From contig JABXHQ010000109.1 of NCBI GenBank assembly GCA_013373545.1, forward strand, positions 1 through 43,361: a stretch of DNA of 43,361 nucleotides, given 5' to 3'. Numbering within the stretch: the first letter of the stretch is position 1; every line of letters begins with the position of its first letter. The stretch comes from Gammaproteobacteria bacterium (GTDB taxonomy: Bacteria > Pseudomonadota > Gammaproteobacteria > Enterobacterales > Kangiellaceae). This document shows, one piece after another, positions 6,956 to 16,384 of this stretch. The position numbers and the translations under genes were made by a program. The notes beneath the pieces are model-generated. The model was not told where the DNA came from and made no database searches. It worked only from the letters and a program-made list of their open reading frames with translations.

Positions 6956-9682
6956 TTAATGAGCCTCATCCCAGTTATCACCCACATCGGCTTCAACCAC
7001 CAAGGGCACACTCAGTTCGCTCGCCGCTTCCATTAATTCAACAATTTTTTCTTGGCAGCTTGCCACTTGATCCTCGGCGACCTCAAATACCAGTTCATCG
7101 TGAACCTGCATAATCATTTTACAGTCCGGTTGCTGCTCGTTAAGCCATTGATCGATGCTTAACATGGCCAGTTTGATAATATCAGCAGCACTGCCTTGCA
7201 TTGGTGCATTAATTGCTGTGCGTTGCGCGGCTTTGCGACGCATACCGTTGCTAGCATTAATCTCTGGCAAATATAAACGGCGTCCATATAAGGTTTCAAC
7301 ATAGCCTTGTTCTTCTGCCGTTCGCTTGGTTTGCTCCATATAAGACTCAACCCCTGGATAACGCGCAAAATAGGTATCAATATAGGTTTGCGCTTGTTCT
7401 CGGTTAACTCCAATTTGTTTCGCTAAACCAAATGCCGACATGCCGTAGATCAAACCGAAATTAATAGCTTTTGCACTGCGTCGCTGCTCTGCCGTTACCG
7501 CTTCTGGCGCGACCGCAAATACCTCAGCAGCGGTTGCCGTGTGAATATCTTGATGATTAGCAAACGCGGTTAATAGCCCCTCATCCTGCGACAAGTGCGC
7601 CATTATTCTTAGTTCAATTTGCGAATAGTCGGCAGCCAGTATTCGATAACCTTGCGGAGCGATAAACGCTTGACGAATACTGCGTCCCGCTTCATTTTTG
7701 ATTGGAATGTTTTGCAAGTTCGGTTCGGTAGACGACAAGCGCCCGGTGGCCGCGACGGCCTGATGATAAGACGTGTGTAAGCGCTGCGTTTTGTGGTTTA
7801 GCATCAGCGGTAATTTATCGGTGTAAGTTGATTTAAGCTTGGATAACCCGCGGTACTCTAAGATCACTTTTGGTAATGGATAGTCGAGAGCCAGTTCTTG
7901 GAGTACGTCTTCCGCTGTCGAAGGTTGCTTCTTTGGCGTTTTCTTAATAACCGGCAATTGCAATTTATCGAATAAAATAGCCTGCAACTGTTTAGGTGAG
8001 CCGAGATTAAAAGACTCTCCGGCCAAGTCAAACGCTTCTTGCTCAAGCTCTTTCATGCGCACGGCAAATTGCTGGCTCTTTTCGCGCAGCAACTGCGCAT
8101 CGATCATCACCCCGGTACGTTCAATACGCGATAATACTTTTAGCAAGGGCATTTCGATATGTTCAAAAACACCTTTTGGTCCTTCATTTTGCGCAAGCTC
8201 AGACCAAATTTTTTCATGCAAACGCAATGTTACATCGGCATCTTCTGCAGCGTAGGGTGCGGCCTTTTCAACTTCAATTTGATTGAAAGTAAGTTGCTTA
8301 GCGCCTTTACCCGCCACATCTTCAAAGTGAATCGTATCGACACCTAAATATTTCATTGCTAGTGAATCCATATCATGACGCGTGGCAACGCTATTCAAAC
8401 AATAAGACTCCAGCATAGTGTCAAACTCAATACCGGCTAACTCGATACCGTAGCGAGCGAGGACATTGGCATCATATTTTAAATTTTGACCGACCTTTTT
8501 TAACTGCTCCGATTGCAATATATCCTTAAGCTCGTTAAGTACCCAATCACGATCGAGCTGCTCCGGCGCATCTAAGTAGTCATGGCCCAACGGTAAGTAA
8601 GCCGCAGCAAACGGCTCTACAGCAAACGATAAGCCCACCAGCTCGGCTTCCATATAATTGAGGCTGGTCGTCTCAGTGTCGAACGCAAAACGTTCGGCTT
8701 GGCGTAATTTATCGCACCAAGCACGAAAATCTTCTTTAGTAAAAATCGTTTGATAGTTTTTCTCTGGCTCGTCGCTTGCCTCGACGGTATCGCTAGGGCT
8801 GCTATCCTCTTGACTAAGTTCATGCAACCAAGTCTTAAATTCAAACTTTTTGAATAACGCCGATAATGCTTCATTGTTTGGTTCGTCATGCGCAATTGAC
8901 TCAAGACTAAACGGTAAATCGACGTCGGTTTTTATTGTGGCCAATTCATAAGATAAAAATGCCATTTCTTTATTCTCGGCAAGTTTTTCCGGCATTTTTT
9001 TCGCGCCACGAAAAGTTAACGAACGTACTTTTTCTAAGTCTTGGTAGATTGTTTCCAGCCCCCCAATTCCTTGCAGCAAAGCGACAGCCGTTTTCTCCCC
9101 TACGCCAGCAACACCTGGAATGTTATCGGATGAATCACCCATCAGCGCTAAATAATCGATAAACAAGTCGGCAGCAAAGCCGTATTTTTGTTCCACGCCC
9201 TTTGGATCTAAAGTGGTATTGGTCATGGTGTTGATCAAGGTGACATGCGGACTGACCAGCTGCGCCATATCCTTATCACCAGTGGAAATTAAAGTTTCAA
9301 TTCCCATTTGAGTGGCTTGTGTGGCCAAGGTGCCAATAACATCGTCCGCTTCGACGTTATCAATCACCAGCAAAGGCAAGCCCATCGCTTGGATAATCTC
9401 ATGAATTGGTTCAATTTGAACGCGCAAATCATCCGGCATCGGCGGACGATGGGCTTTGTACTCCGGATAAATATCGTTGCGGAAAGTTTTACCCTTTGCA
9501 TCAAACACCACGATGACCTTGGCATCGGGATAATCTCGCAGGTGGTTCCGAATCATTGATATCACACCGCGGATCGCATTAGTTGGAAAACCATCGCCTG
9601 TACTCAAATGCCGAATCGCATGATAAGCGCGAAAAAGATAAGACGATCCATCGACTAAAATCACCGGAGAACCTGAAGCCAT
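6956..9682 (-). CDS. polA: DNA polymerase I
   Basis: PolA fills gaps and removes RNA primers during lagging-strand synthesis and excision repair. All three domains are present in 908 residues (E. coli has 928). The N-terminal 5' nuclease starts at PVILVDGSSYLFRAYHAI and holds the DASTGDKDM-like STGDKDMAQLV and MGDSSDNIPGVAGVGEKTA segments. The 3'-5' exonuclease keeps its acidic residues (FDTETTSLN, NLKYDANVL, YAAEDADVTLRL), so proofreading should be intact. The polymerase has motif A (LAADYSQIELRIMAHL), motif B/O-helix (RRSAKAINFGLIYG) and motif C (QVHDELVFEV). The start at 9682 is chosen over an in-frame start 63 bp upstream because AGAAGGG lies nine bases before it and the protein aligns from there. 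Confidence 0.98.
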   Translation of the reverse strand: MASGSPVILVDGSSYLFRAYHAIRHLSTGDGFPTNAIRGVISMIRNHLRDYPDAKVIVVFDAKGKTFRNDIYPEYKAHRPPMPDDLRVQIEPIHEIIQAMGLPLLVIDNVEADDVIGTLATQATQMGIETLISTGDKDMAQLVSPHVTLINTMTNTTLDPKGVEQKYGFAADLFIDYLALMGDSSDNIPGVAGVGEKTAVALLQGIGGLETIYQDLEKVRSLTFRGAKKMPEKLAENKEMAFLSYELATIKTDVDLPFSLESIAHDEPNNEALSALFKKFEFKTWLHELSQEDSSPSDTVEASDEPEKNYQTIFTKEDFRAWCDKLRQAERFAFDTETTSLNYMEAELVGLSFAVEPFAAAYLPLGHDYLDAPEQLDRDWVLNELKDILQSEQLKKVGQNLKYDANVLARYGIELAGIEFDTMLESYCLNSVATRHDMDSLAMKYLGVDTIHFEDVAGKGAKQLTFNQIEVEKAAPYAAEDADVTLRLHEKIWSELAQNEGPKGVFEHIEMPLLKVLSRIERTGVMIDAQLLREKSQQFAVRMKELEQEAFDLAGESFNLGSPKQLQAILFDKLQLPVIKKTPKKQPSTAEDVLQELALDYPLPKVILEYRGLSKLKSTYTDKLPLMLNHKTQRLHTSYHQAVAATGRLSSTEPNLQNIPIKNEAGRSIRQAFIAPQGYRILAADYSQIELRIMAHLSQDEGLLTAFANHQDIHTATAAEVFAVAPEAVTAEQRRSAKAINFGLIYGMSAFGLAKQIGVNREQAQTYIDTYFARYPGVESYMEQTKRTAEEQGYVETLYGRRLYLPEINASNGMRRKAAQRTAINAPMQGSAADIIKLAMLSIDQWLNEQQPDCKMIMQVHDELVFEVAEDQVASCQEKIVELMEAASELSVPLVVEADVGDNWDEAH

Positions 9683-10064
9683 AGCAACTACCCTTCTAAA
9701 CAATTTGCGCACATTGTACCGATTTATGCGTGTGTTGCGAGACAATATCGATACGAGATATAGGGTGATAGCGACGATTACTAAAGTAAATTCTCAACAT
9801 GGCGATGTAAGCTATTATTTTTTCGAGATTTATTAATTTCAGCCAAATGTGAATAACTTTTAAGCAAAAAGAATTCGTCTCGCAATAATTCACAAACCCA
9901 TCATTTTAAGGTAGAGTACCGCAGCATCCAACAATATGATTATTTAATTAAAAACAATAAGTTACGAAACATATCCACAGCTTATTCAGAATCTTTTAAA
10001 ATTTTGGGCAATTTTCGCCTCCTGTGGATATCTTTGTTTATAACTGGTTTAGGGACTCACCATC
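9683..10064. other. 382-bp intergenic region with DnaA-box-like sequences
   Basis: No gene is seen between the divergent polA and TRAP units. It contains one exact match to the DnaA-box consensus TTATNCACA (TTATTCACA, minus strand, 9848-9856). Three one-mismatch matches follow: TAATTCACA (9886-9894, plus), ATATCCACA (9971-9979, plus) and the same 9-mer on minus at 10023-10031. The DNA between them is A/T-rich (for example 9938-9960 and 9990-10006). There is no dnaA, dnaN or gidA in the window and no GATC clustering, so an origin is not claimed. A regulatory or DnaA-titration role is possible. Confidence 0.45.
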
Positions 10065-10589
10065 ATGTGGCGTTTAATTCGTAGGAGCCTAGCGGCCGTC
10101 GCCCGAGTTAGTGGCAATACGGTCGCGTTTCTAACCTTGGCAATGGTACTGATAATGTTTACCAGTACCTTGCTGAGTCAGCTGTTCAATATCAATTTCA
10201 TCGCGCTACAAGAAAGCGTGACTTGGCTCCACGCGACCGTGTTCATGTTGGGCGCAGCCTACACGTTACAACGTAATGAGCATGTGCGAGTCGATATTTT
10301 TTACCAAGGTTTTAGCCATAAGACCCAGGCGCTGGTCGACATCACTGGCACCCTGGTGTTTTTGTTTCCTATGTGTCTATTTATTCTCTACAGCAGTATT
10401 AATTTTGTCGAGCTTAGCTGGAAGCTAAACGAAGCTTCAGCCGAAGCAGGCGGATTACCCGCGCTTTACTTATTAAAGTCATTAATTTGGGTGATGCCGG
10501 TGTTAATGATGATCGAGGGTCTACACCAAATTATGCTGAACATCGAAAAGTGGCGTCATGCACCCGCGGATAAGGGAGCTCAGAAGTAA
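10065..10589 (+). CDS. TRAP transporter small permease subunit (DctQ family)
   Basis: This 174-residue protein has four predicted membrane helices, at about 20-42, 58-75, 90-112 and 135-155. The family landmarks LQESVTWLHATVFMLGAAYTL and NEHVRVDIFY mark the DctQ subunit of tripartite ATP-independent periplasmic transporters. With the large subunit it forms the Na+-driven membrane complex for uptake of organic acids delivered by a periplasmic binding protein. It overlaps the next gene by one base at TAATG, so QM are cotranslated. The binding-protein gene lies 95 bp beyond the M gene on the opposite strand. Confidence 0.92.
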   Translation: MWRLIRRSLAAVARVSGNTVAFLTLAMVLIMFTSTLLSQLFNINFIALQESVTWLHATVFMLGAAYTLQRNEHVRVDIFYQGFSHKTQALVDITGTLVFLFPMCLFILYSSINFVELSWKLNEASAEAGGLPALYLLKSLIWVMPVLMMIEGLHQIMLNIEKWRHAPADKGAQK

Positions 10590-11935
10590 TGGAATATATC
10601 CCGTTTGTTATGTTCGCCGTGGTTTGCCTAGCTCTAATGGCGGGCTACTCCGTTGCCTTAACTCTAGGTGGTGCTGCACTGTTGTTTGCCGGTATTAGTG
10701 TCGCCATGGGCTGGCTGAATCCAATAATGCTTAACGCGACCGCTCAGCGTATTTTTGGCGTCATGAATAATCAAGTTTTAGTTGCGGTTCCATTATTTGT
10801 TTTTATGGGCGTGATGCTCGAGCGCGCCAAGATCGCAGAAAATCTACTGGCGGCAATGTCGCGAATGTTTGGTAGCCTGCGCGGCGGTCTCGCCCTTTCA
10901 GTCATTATTGTTGGAATGTTGTTAGCCGCCAGCACCGGTATTGTAGGCGCTACCGTGGTCACCATGGGCATGCTGTCGTTACCCGTAATGATGAAACGCG
11001 GTTATGATCCTGCTTTGTCCACCGGAACCATTTGTGCGTCCGGCACATTGGGCCAAATTATCCCCCCATCGATTGTGTTAATTTTATTGGGCGAGTCACT
11101 TGCCTCGGCGCATCGCTCATCCTTCGGCGGCGAGCCGGTAAACGTCGGCGATTTGTTTATCGGTGCGTTAATTCCCGGTTTATTATTAGTCCTCGCGTAT
11201 ATGGTTTATGTCTTAGTAAGGGTCGCGGTTAACCCTTCGTTGGCGCCCGCAGCAGAATCCGAAGCGCCGATTTCAGCGCGCGAGTTATTGCGCAGTTTAG
11301 TCTTGCCATTAACCCTGATATTTATCGTGCTAGGTTCCATTTTAAGTGGGGTTGCAACACCCACGGAAGCCGCCGCAATCGGCGCAGCGGGTGCGTTAAT
11401 TTTAGCGCTAGTGCAGCGCCAACTGGGTTTCTCGCAGCTGCTGGATGTAATGCGCGCCACGACCCGGACCTCATCAATGGTGTTTTTAATTTTGGTGGGT
11501 GCGACCATTTTCAGTTTAGTGTTTCGCGCTTTAGGCGGCGACGCACAAGTTCATGCCCTACTGTCACAAATGCCTGGCGGAATTGTTGGTGCCGTCATTG
11601 TAGTGATGCTAGTAATGTTTTTGCTGGGTTTTATTCTCGACTTTATTGAAATTATTTACGTAGTAGTTCCCATTGTTGCGCCGGTGTTATTAGCGATGGG
11701 TGTTGATCCCATTTGGCTTGGCATTATGATCGCCTTGAATTTACAAACCTCGTTTCTCACCCCGCCTTTTGGTTTTGCGTTATTTTATTTGCGTGGAGTA
11801 ACACCACCCCAAATCAGCACACAAAGCATTTATAAGGGCGCCTTGCCGTTCATTGCGATTCAACTGGGATTGCTGTTATTACTTGGATTGTTTCCCAATT
11901 TGGCCACTTGGTTACCTGCTTGGCTCGGACAATAA
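10589..11935 (+). CDS. TRAP transporter large permease subunit (DctM family)
   Basis: The 448-residue, very hydrophobic protein has about 12 helices and belongs to the DctM family, the substrate-translocating subunit. Typical sequences are FGSLRGGLALSVIIVGMLLA, ASGTLGQIIPPSIVLILLG, SGVATPTEAAAIGAAGA and TSFLTPPFGFALFYLRG. The loop carrying AHRSSFGGEPVNVGDLFIGA resembles that of carboxylate or 2-oxoacid TRAP systems. The partner subunit is immediately upstream with overlapping codons. The substrate cannot be fixed from sequence alone. Confidence 0.94.
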   Translation: MEYIPFVMFAVVCLALMAGYSVALTLGGAALLFAGISVAMGWLNPIMLNATAQRIFGVMNNQVLVAVPLFVFMGVMLERAKIAENLLAAMSRMFGSLRGGLALSVIIVGMLLAASTGIVGATVVTMGMLSLPVMMKRGYDPALSTGTICASGTLGQIIPPSIVLILLGESLASAHRSSFGGEPVNVGDLFIGALIPGLLLVLAYMVYVLVRVAVNPSLAPAAESEAPISARELLRSLVLPLTLIFIVLGSILSGVATPTEAAAIGAAGALILALVQRQLGFSQLLDVMRATTRTSSMVFLILVGATIFSLVFRALGGDAQVHALLSQMPGGIVGAVIVVMLVMFLLGFILDFIEIIYVVVPIVAPVLLAMGVDPIWLGIMIALNLQTSFLTPPFGFALFYLRGVTPPQISTQSIYKGALPFIAIQLGLLLLLGLFPNLATWLPAWLGQ

Positions 11936-12004
11936 CCAGCACTTGGCCATTTCTTGGCGAGGAAAGTGAGATTGAAATGGCGATAGCGTTGCGGTAATTA
12001 AAAC

Positions 12005-12021
12005 GGGCCGCGTCGCGGCCC
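12005..12021. terminator. bidirectional terminator between convergent TRAP genes
   Basis: The sequence gggccgc/gcggccc forms a 7-bp GC-rich stem with a 3-nt loop. It is followed by TTATT on the plus strand and by GTTTTAATT on the minus strand. It lies in the 94-bp gap between the two convergent TRAP transcripts. Confidence 0.75.
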
Positions 12022-12029
12022 TTATTCAG

Positions 12030-13133
12030 CTAACCGCGTAGGTCATAAAACGCTCGCTCAGATACTTGGTGCCATGAGCTCACCTGTTGCTTGTACTGTT
12101 GATAAGACTGATACACACGACGCGCAAATGCATCGCTATCAGCTAACTCTTCAACCACTTCGTGAGACAAAGCTTCAAAACGCTGTAACACATCACTCGG
12201 TAATTTTTTCAATACGACCTTGTGCTTTTCCGTCAACTCGGTCAGCGCTTCATTATTTTTACGAGTGAAAAACGATAACGTATCATAGTTTGCAATCGTA
12301 CATGCGGCTTTCACAATGGCCTGAAGATCACTCGGTAGGGCGGCAAAGGCTTGTTGATTAATAATGGCCTCCAGGGTTGTCCCCGGCTCATGCCAACCTG
12401 GATAATAATAGTACTTGGCGGCTTTATGCAGACCAAATGCTAGATCGTTATAGGGACCGACCCATTCCGTAGCATCAATACGGCCACGCTCCAAAGCAGC
12501 AAACAATTCGGCGCCCGGGATCAATTCAGGAGTACCTCCAGCGCGTTTAAACACTTCACCCCCCAAGCCAGGAATACGCATTTTTAAACCCTGAATGTCA
12601 TCAAGACTATTAATTTCTTTATTAAACCAACCTGCCATTTGTACACCCGAGTTACCCGCTGGCATTGGAATAAGACCTAGCGGCTGATACAACTCTTGCC
12701 ACAACTCTAGGCCACCACCTTGGTACAGCCAGCCATTCATCTCTTGAGCATTTAGACCAAACGGGACCGCCGAGAAAATCGGCGCAACCGGTAGTTTACC
12801 TTTCCAATAATAAGAGGCGCCATGACCCATTTGCGCGGTACCCGAGGCGACCGTATCGAACACTTGTAACGCAGGCACTAAGTCGCCCGCGCCCATAACC
12901 GTCACCTTCATGCGCCCGCCACTCAGTTGATTTATGGTCTGCGCTAACAGTTCAGCACTCTCGCCCAAACCCTGAAAGTTTTTTGGCCAAGTGGTCACCA
13001 TCGTCCAATTAATCACTTTACCGGTATTGGTTGAACTGGCGCCTTCGGCACAATTGGCAGCTTCCTGACGACAGCCCGCTAAGGTTGCAGCAGCACCTAA
13101 ACCGAGTGCGCCGACAAATGCTCTTCTTTTCAT
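12030..13133 (-). CDS. TRAP transporter substrate-binding protein (DctP family), Tat-type lipoprotein signal
   Basis: This 367-residue solute receptor captures a ligand in the periplasm and passes it to the QM permease. The N-terminus MKRRAFVGALGLGAAATLAGC combines a twin-arginine-like start with a lipobox (LAGC), so a lipid-anchored protein is likely. Family features are TTWPKNFQGLGESAELLAQ, GAGDLVPALQVFDTVASGTAQMGH and the ligand-carboxylate Arg in LKMRIPGLGGEVFKRAGGTP. Resemblance to TakP-like 2-oxoacid or lactate receptors is from memory. The ATG has AGGAATAAC upstream. Unusually, the gene faces the QM operon tail-to-tail instead of leading it, so P and QM have separate promoters. Confidence 0.93.
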   Translation of the reverse strand: MKRRAFVGALGLGAAATLAGCRQEAANCAEGASSTNTGKVINWTMVTTWPKNFQGLGESAELLAQTINQLSGGRMKVTVMGAGDLVPALQVFDTVASGTAQMGHGASYYWKGKLPVAPIFSAVPFGLNAQEMNGWLYQGGGLELWQELYQPLGLIPMPAGNSGVQMAGWFNKEINSLDDIQGLKMRIPGLGGEVFKRAGGTPELIPGAELFAALERGRIDATEWVGPYNDLAFGLHKAAKYYYYPGWHEPGTTLEAIINQQAFAALPSDLQAIVKAACTIANYDTLSFFTRKNNEALTELTEKHKVVLKKLPSDVLQRFEALSHEVVEELADSDAFARRVYQSYQQYKQQVSSWHQVSERAFYDLRG

Positions 13134-13315
13134 TGTTATTCCTAATAGCAGTCACGTATAACTGGCATTATTCCAGAGGAGCACAGCAACATGCAATCGC
13201 AAGCTGTCCCTACCAGTTTGGCAATAACACCAAGATTATCGTTCGGCCTCTTCTCCAAACAGGCTTGGTTTTGATACCATGGTCAGCTTAACTTAAATTT
13301 TAAGTCGACTAACCC

Positions 13316-16300
13316 ATGCTGTTTAAACCTTTGTCCTTTAAAGGACCCAGTGACCATTTAAATCAGTTTTTTGCTGAGTCAACTCTGTTTGATGGATTTA
13401 AATTGCTATTGGCTAATGGACTCAGTCAGTGGCAACAAGATATGGCAACTGGCCAGCTCCATGCTAGAGTCGAAGAAAAACAGCAAACTTTCCAGTGCAG
13501 TATCAGCTGGCCAATAGAGCAAGACAGTTTTGTTTGCCAATGTAATCAAGATGCTTGTCATCATCTTGCCGCTCTAGCTATCGACAGTAAGCGTCGACTC
13601 GACGCGATAGCTTACCAAATAAAAGAGCCCTACGACGAGCGTCAGGTATGGCGCAGTTTGCAACAGAAATTACAGCAAACACGATTTGATCCTTATCCGA
13701 ACATGGCGCGTCATCGCGTGGTTTATTTGTTAAAACGACTTGATAACGGATTTAGTATTGTCATCTATAAAGCGTATTTAACTCAAGACAACCGTTATCA
13801 ATTAAAGGAAAAGCTTGATCTAAGCTTATTGCTCAATAAGAAACTACCTAAGTTCATTACCCTAACCGACCAGTACTTGTTGCAAGTAATGCATCAAAAC
13901 CAACCACAAATTGCGCAAGAGCCGGCCTTTCTTTTAAATGAACTAGCCGCTGATAAGCAAGAGCTGTTTATCGACTTGCTGATCAAAACACAGCGCTGTT
14001 TTTGGAAAGCCTGCTCGAGGCCGCCACTGAGAATGATCGTCTCTAATACTGACGAATCACTGAAGCCGAATAACTTTTTTGAGCACTTGGGTCAGGGGTT
14101 TTATTTGGATGTTTCTCACAACCAGGTCATCCATCAAGTCACCGCTTGGACCCAGCTTGATGAGATAGTAGAGCCAGTTCAGCCACATATTCATCTATGC
14201 TCAATTGAAGGTGACCATTTACCGATTAAGTTAACTACACCGACAGATCCCATCGCTCTGAGTTATGCTAAAGTTTTCTTTGTTGATGCCAATCAACAAA
14301 CATTTAGTTTTGCCGATCTTGCACGCAGCCTCGAACCAACATGGCTGCATCATAAAGTAGCAACTTGGCTACGCCAACTGCAGCATATTGCGACACTCGC
14401 ACAACATTACGAGTTATTTATTAGCCAACAATTTGATCCCAGTGATCGCGATATTAGCGGGCCATTGAGCGCCAGTCTTGTGTGGCTTTATGAGCTACAC
14501 TGTCTTGGTTGGACCATTACGATTGATCGTTCATTTAAATTTAATCGGCAAATTGTTCACGATTGGGCAGTTAACTTAGAAGCACAACAAGATTGGTTTA
14601 ATCTTTCCATTGGAGTACTTATTGACGGAAATTATGTCAACATACTGCCAAGTATTGTCAGCGCAATCAAAAGTAAAAAAATTAAATTAGATACCGTAGC
14701 TAATATTACTGACTTAACGCTACATTTAGAAGACGGCAGTTTAATCACCATGCCCGCCGCGCGCGTAAAATCAATCTTGACCACACTGCTTGAATTATTT
14801 GACCGTAAGCCGTTACAGGCTGATGGTCAACTCAAAGTGGCTCATCATCAATTAATACGTGTGAGTCAGCTAGACTCAAGTGTGCCATCGAAAACTTTGT
14901 CTGACTATAAAAACCGACTAACCGCCTTAAGCGAAAACAGATTATCGGCGCAAACGGTCAAAGTGACGCCTTCTGGCACCGCTGAACTTAGACCTTATCA
15001 AGTGGAAGGTGTGCAATGGTTAAAATTACTTTATCAGTCGCGTTTAGCGGGTGTTTTAGCTGACGATATGGGATTAGGTAAAACGTTACAATCATTGGTG
15101 TTCTTACAATCAGTTACCAATCATCAGCCCAGTTTAATTGTTGCACCAACCAGTTTGCTATCAAATTGGCGCCAGGAAATTGAACGTTTTACGCCTGAAC
15201 AAACCACATTAGTTTACTATGGTAACGAACGCCACCAAGAAATTGAAAGTCTCAACCACGTTAACTTGGTTATTACCAGCTATGGGGTTATACAGCGTGA
15301 CATCAATCGCTTAAAACAAGTTAACTTCAACTGTGTAATACTCGATGAAGCACAAGCGATTAAAAATTCAAAAACGCAAGTCGCTCGCAGTTGTTTTCAA
15401 CTTAATGCTCAGTTTAGGTTATGTTTGACCGGAACACCTGTTGAAAATCATCTTGGTGAAGTATGGAGTCTATTTAATTTTCTTATGCCTGGTTTTCTCG
15501 GCTCAGAAAGTAGCTTTAACAAAATATTTCGACAAGCCATCGAAAAGCATCATGATAGCGAAACGTATCAACAATTGAGCCAAAAGGTTGCGCCGTTTAT
15601 GCTTCGACGAACAAAGTCAGAAGTGGCGCAAGAGCTGCCCCCTAAACTAACAATTGAACGTCACTTTGAGCTAAGTCAAACACAAGCGGATATGTACGAG
15701 TCGATACGCCTTGCAATGACTGAAGAAATTCAAAAAATACTTAATGCCAGCAACACAGGGAAACCAACAATGCTGATCGGCAACGCTCTGTTGCGCTTAC
15801 GCCAAATATGTTGCCACCCAAAGCTGATTGATTGGCCTAATGTTGATCCAATGGCGGACTCAGCGAAGTTAAATTGGCTTATCGAAGTCTTACCAGAAAT
15901 GATCGAAGAAGGACGCCGAATATTGATATTTTCCTCGTTTCGAAAAATGCTGGATATTATTGCACAAGCCTTGCAGTCGTTGAGCATTCAATATTTATCA
16001 CTTACCGGTCAAAGCCGCGATCGCGGTAAGATAGTTGAGAAATTTCAAAATCTTGAAGCTCCGGTTTTTTTAATTAGTTTAAAAGCCGGCGGTGCCGGGT
16101 TAAATCTAACCGCCGCTGACACGGTTATCCATTTTGACCCGTGGTGGAATCCCGCAGCCGAAGCTCAAGCCAGCGATCGCGCCTATAGAATTGGACAAGA
16201 TAAAACTGTCTTTGTTTACAAACTCATTACTCGCGGCACAGTGGAAGAAAAAATACAAAAGATGCAACAGTCTAAAGCAGAACTTTCACAACAACTCTAT

Positions 16301-16384
16301 AACAGTGCGCTTTCGAGCCTTGATGAATTGCAAACTTTTGACTGGAATAACTTACTTGCGCCGATTGCTACTCTCGATAGCTAA
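13316..16384 (+). CDS. SNF2-family helicase with SWIM zinc finger
   Basis: The 1022-residue protein is a Swi2/Snf2 (Rad54/RapA-related) DNA translocase. A SWIM zinc finger lies near the N-terminus (C74, C76, C81, H83: CQCNQDACHH). A long SNF2-associated region follows, then the ATPase core after residue 550: RPYQVEGVQW, DDMGLGKTLQSL (Walker A), VILDEAQAIKN (Walker B), LTGTPVENHLGEVW, FSSFRKMLDII, LKAGGAGLNLTAADTVIHFDPWWNP and DRAYRIGQDKTVFVYKLIT. The role is likely remodelling of protein-DNA or RNA polymerase complexes, but the target is unknown. The 182 bp upstream separate it from the divergent TRAP P gene and show nothing else. Its last 33 bases overlap the soxR 3' end on the other strand. 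Confidence 0.93.
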   Translation: MLFKPLSFKGPSDHLNQFFAESTLFDGFKLLLANGLSQWQQDMATGQLHARVEEKQQTFQCSISWPIEQDSFVCQCNQDACHHLAALAIDSKRRLDAIAYQIKEPYDERQVWRSLQQKLQQTRFDPYPNMARHRVVYLLKRLDNGFSIVIYKAYLTQDNRYQLKEKLDLSLLLNKKLPKFITLTDQYLLQVMHQNQPQIAQEPAFLLNELAADKQELFIDLLIKTQRCFWKACSRPPLRMIVSNTDESLKPNNFFEHLGQGFYLDVSHNQVIHQVTAWTQLDEIVEPVQPHIHLCSIEGDHLPIKLTTPTDPIALSYAKVFFVDANQQTFSFADLARSLEPTWLHHKVATWLRQLQHIATLAQHYELFISQQFDPSDRDISGPLSASLVWLYELHCLGWTITIDRSFKFNRQIVHDWAVNLEAQQDWFNLSIGVLIDGNYVNILPSIVSAIKSKKIKLDTVANITDLTLHLEDGSLITMPAARVKSILTTLLELFDRKPLQADGQLKVAHHQLIRVSQLDSSVPSKTLSDYKNRLTALSENRLSAQTVKVTPSGTAELRPYQVEGVQWLKLLYQSRLAGVLADDMGLGKTLQSLVFLQSVTNHQPSLIVAPTSLLSNWRQEIERFTPEQTTLVYYGNERHQEIESLNHVNLVITSYGVIQRDINRLKQVNFNCVILDEAQAIKNSKTQVARSCFQLNAQFRLCLTGTPVENHLGEVWSLFNFLMPGFLGSESSFNKIFRQAIEKHHDSETYQQLSQKVAPFMLRRTKSEVAQELPPKLTIERHFELSQTQADMYESIRLAMTEEIQKILNASNTGKPTMLIGNALLRLRQICCHPKLIDWPNVDPMADSAKLNWLIEVLPEMIEEGRRILIFSSFRKMLDIIAQALQSLSIQYLSLTGQSRDRGKIVEKFQNLEAPVFLISLKAGGAGLNLTAADTVIHFDPWWNPAAEAQASDRAYRIGQDKTVFVYKLITRGTVEEKIQKMQQSKAELSQQLYNSALSSLDELQTFDWNNLLAPIATLDS

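Noticed and set aside
9683-10064. Chromosomal origin of replication
   Set aside because: Boxes are present, but only one is perfect, there is no GATC clustering, and dnaA, dnaN and gidA are absent from the window.
16352-16384. SNF2-soxR 3' overlap as a frameshift or pseudogene
   Set aside because: Both proteins are complete; tail-to-tail overlap of 33 bp is ordinary compact packing.
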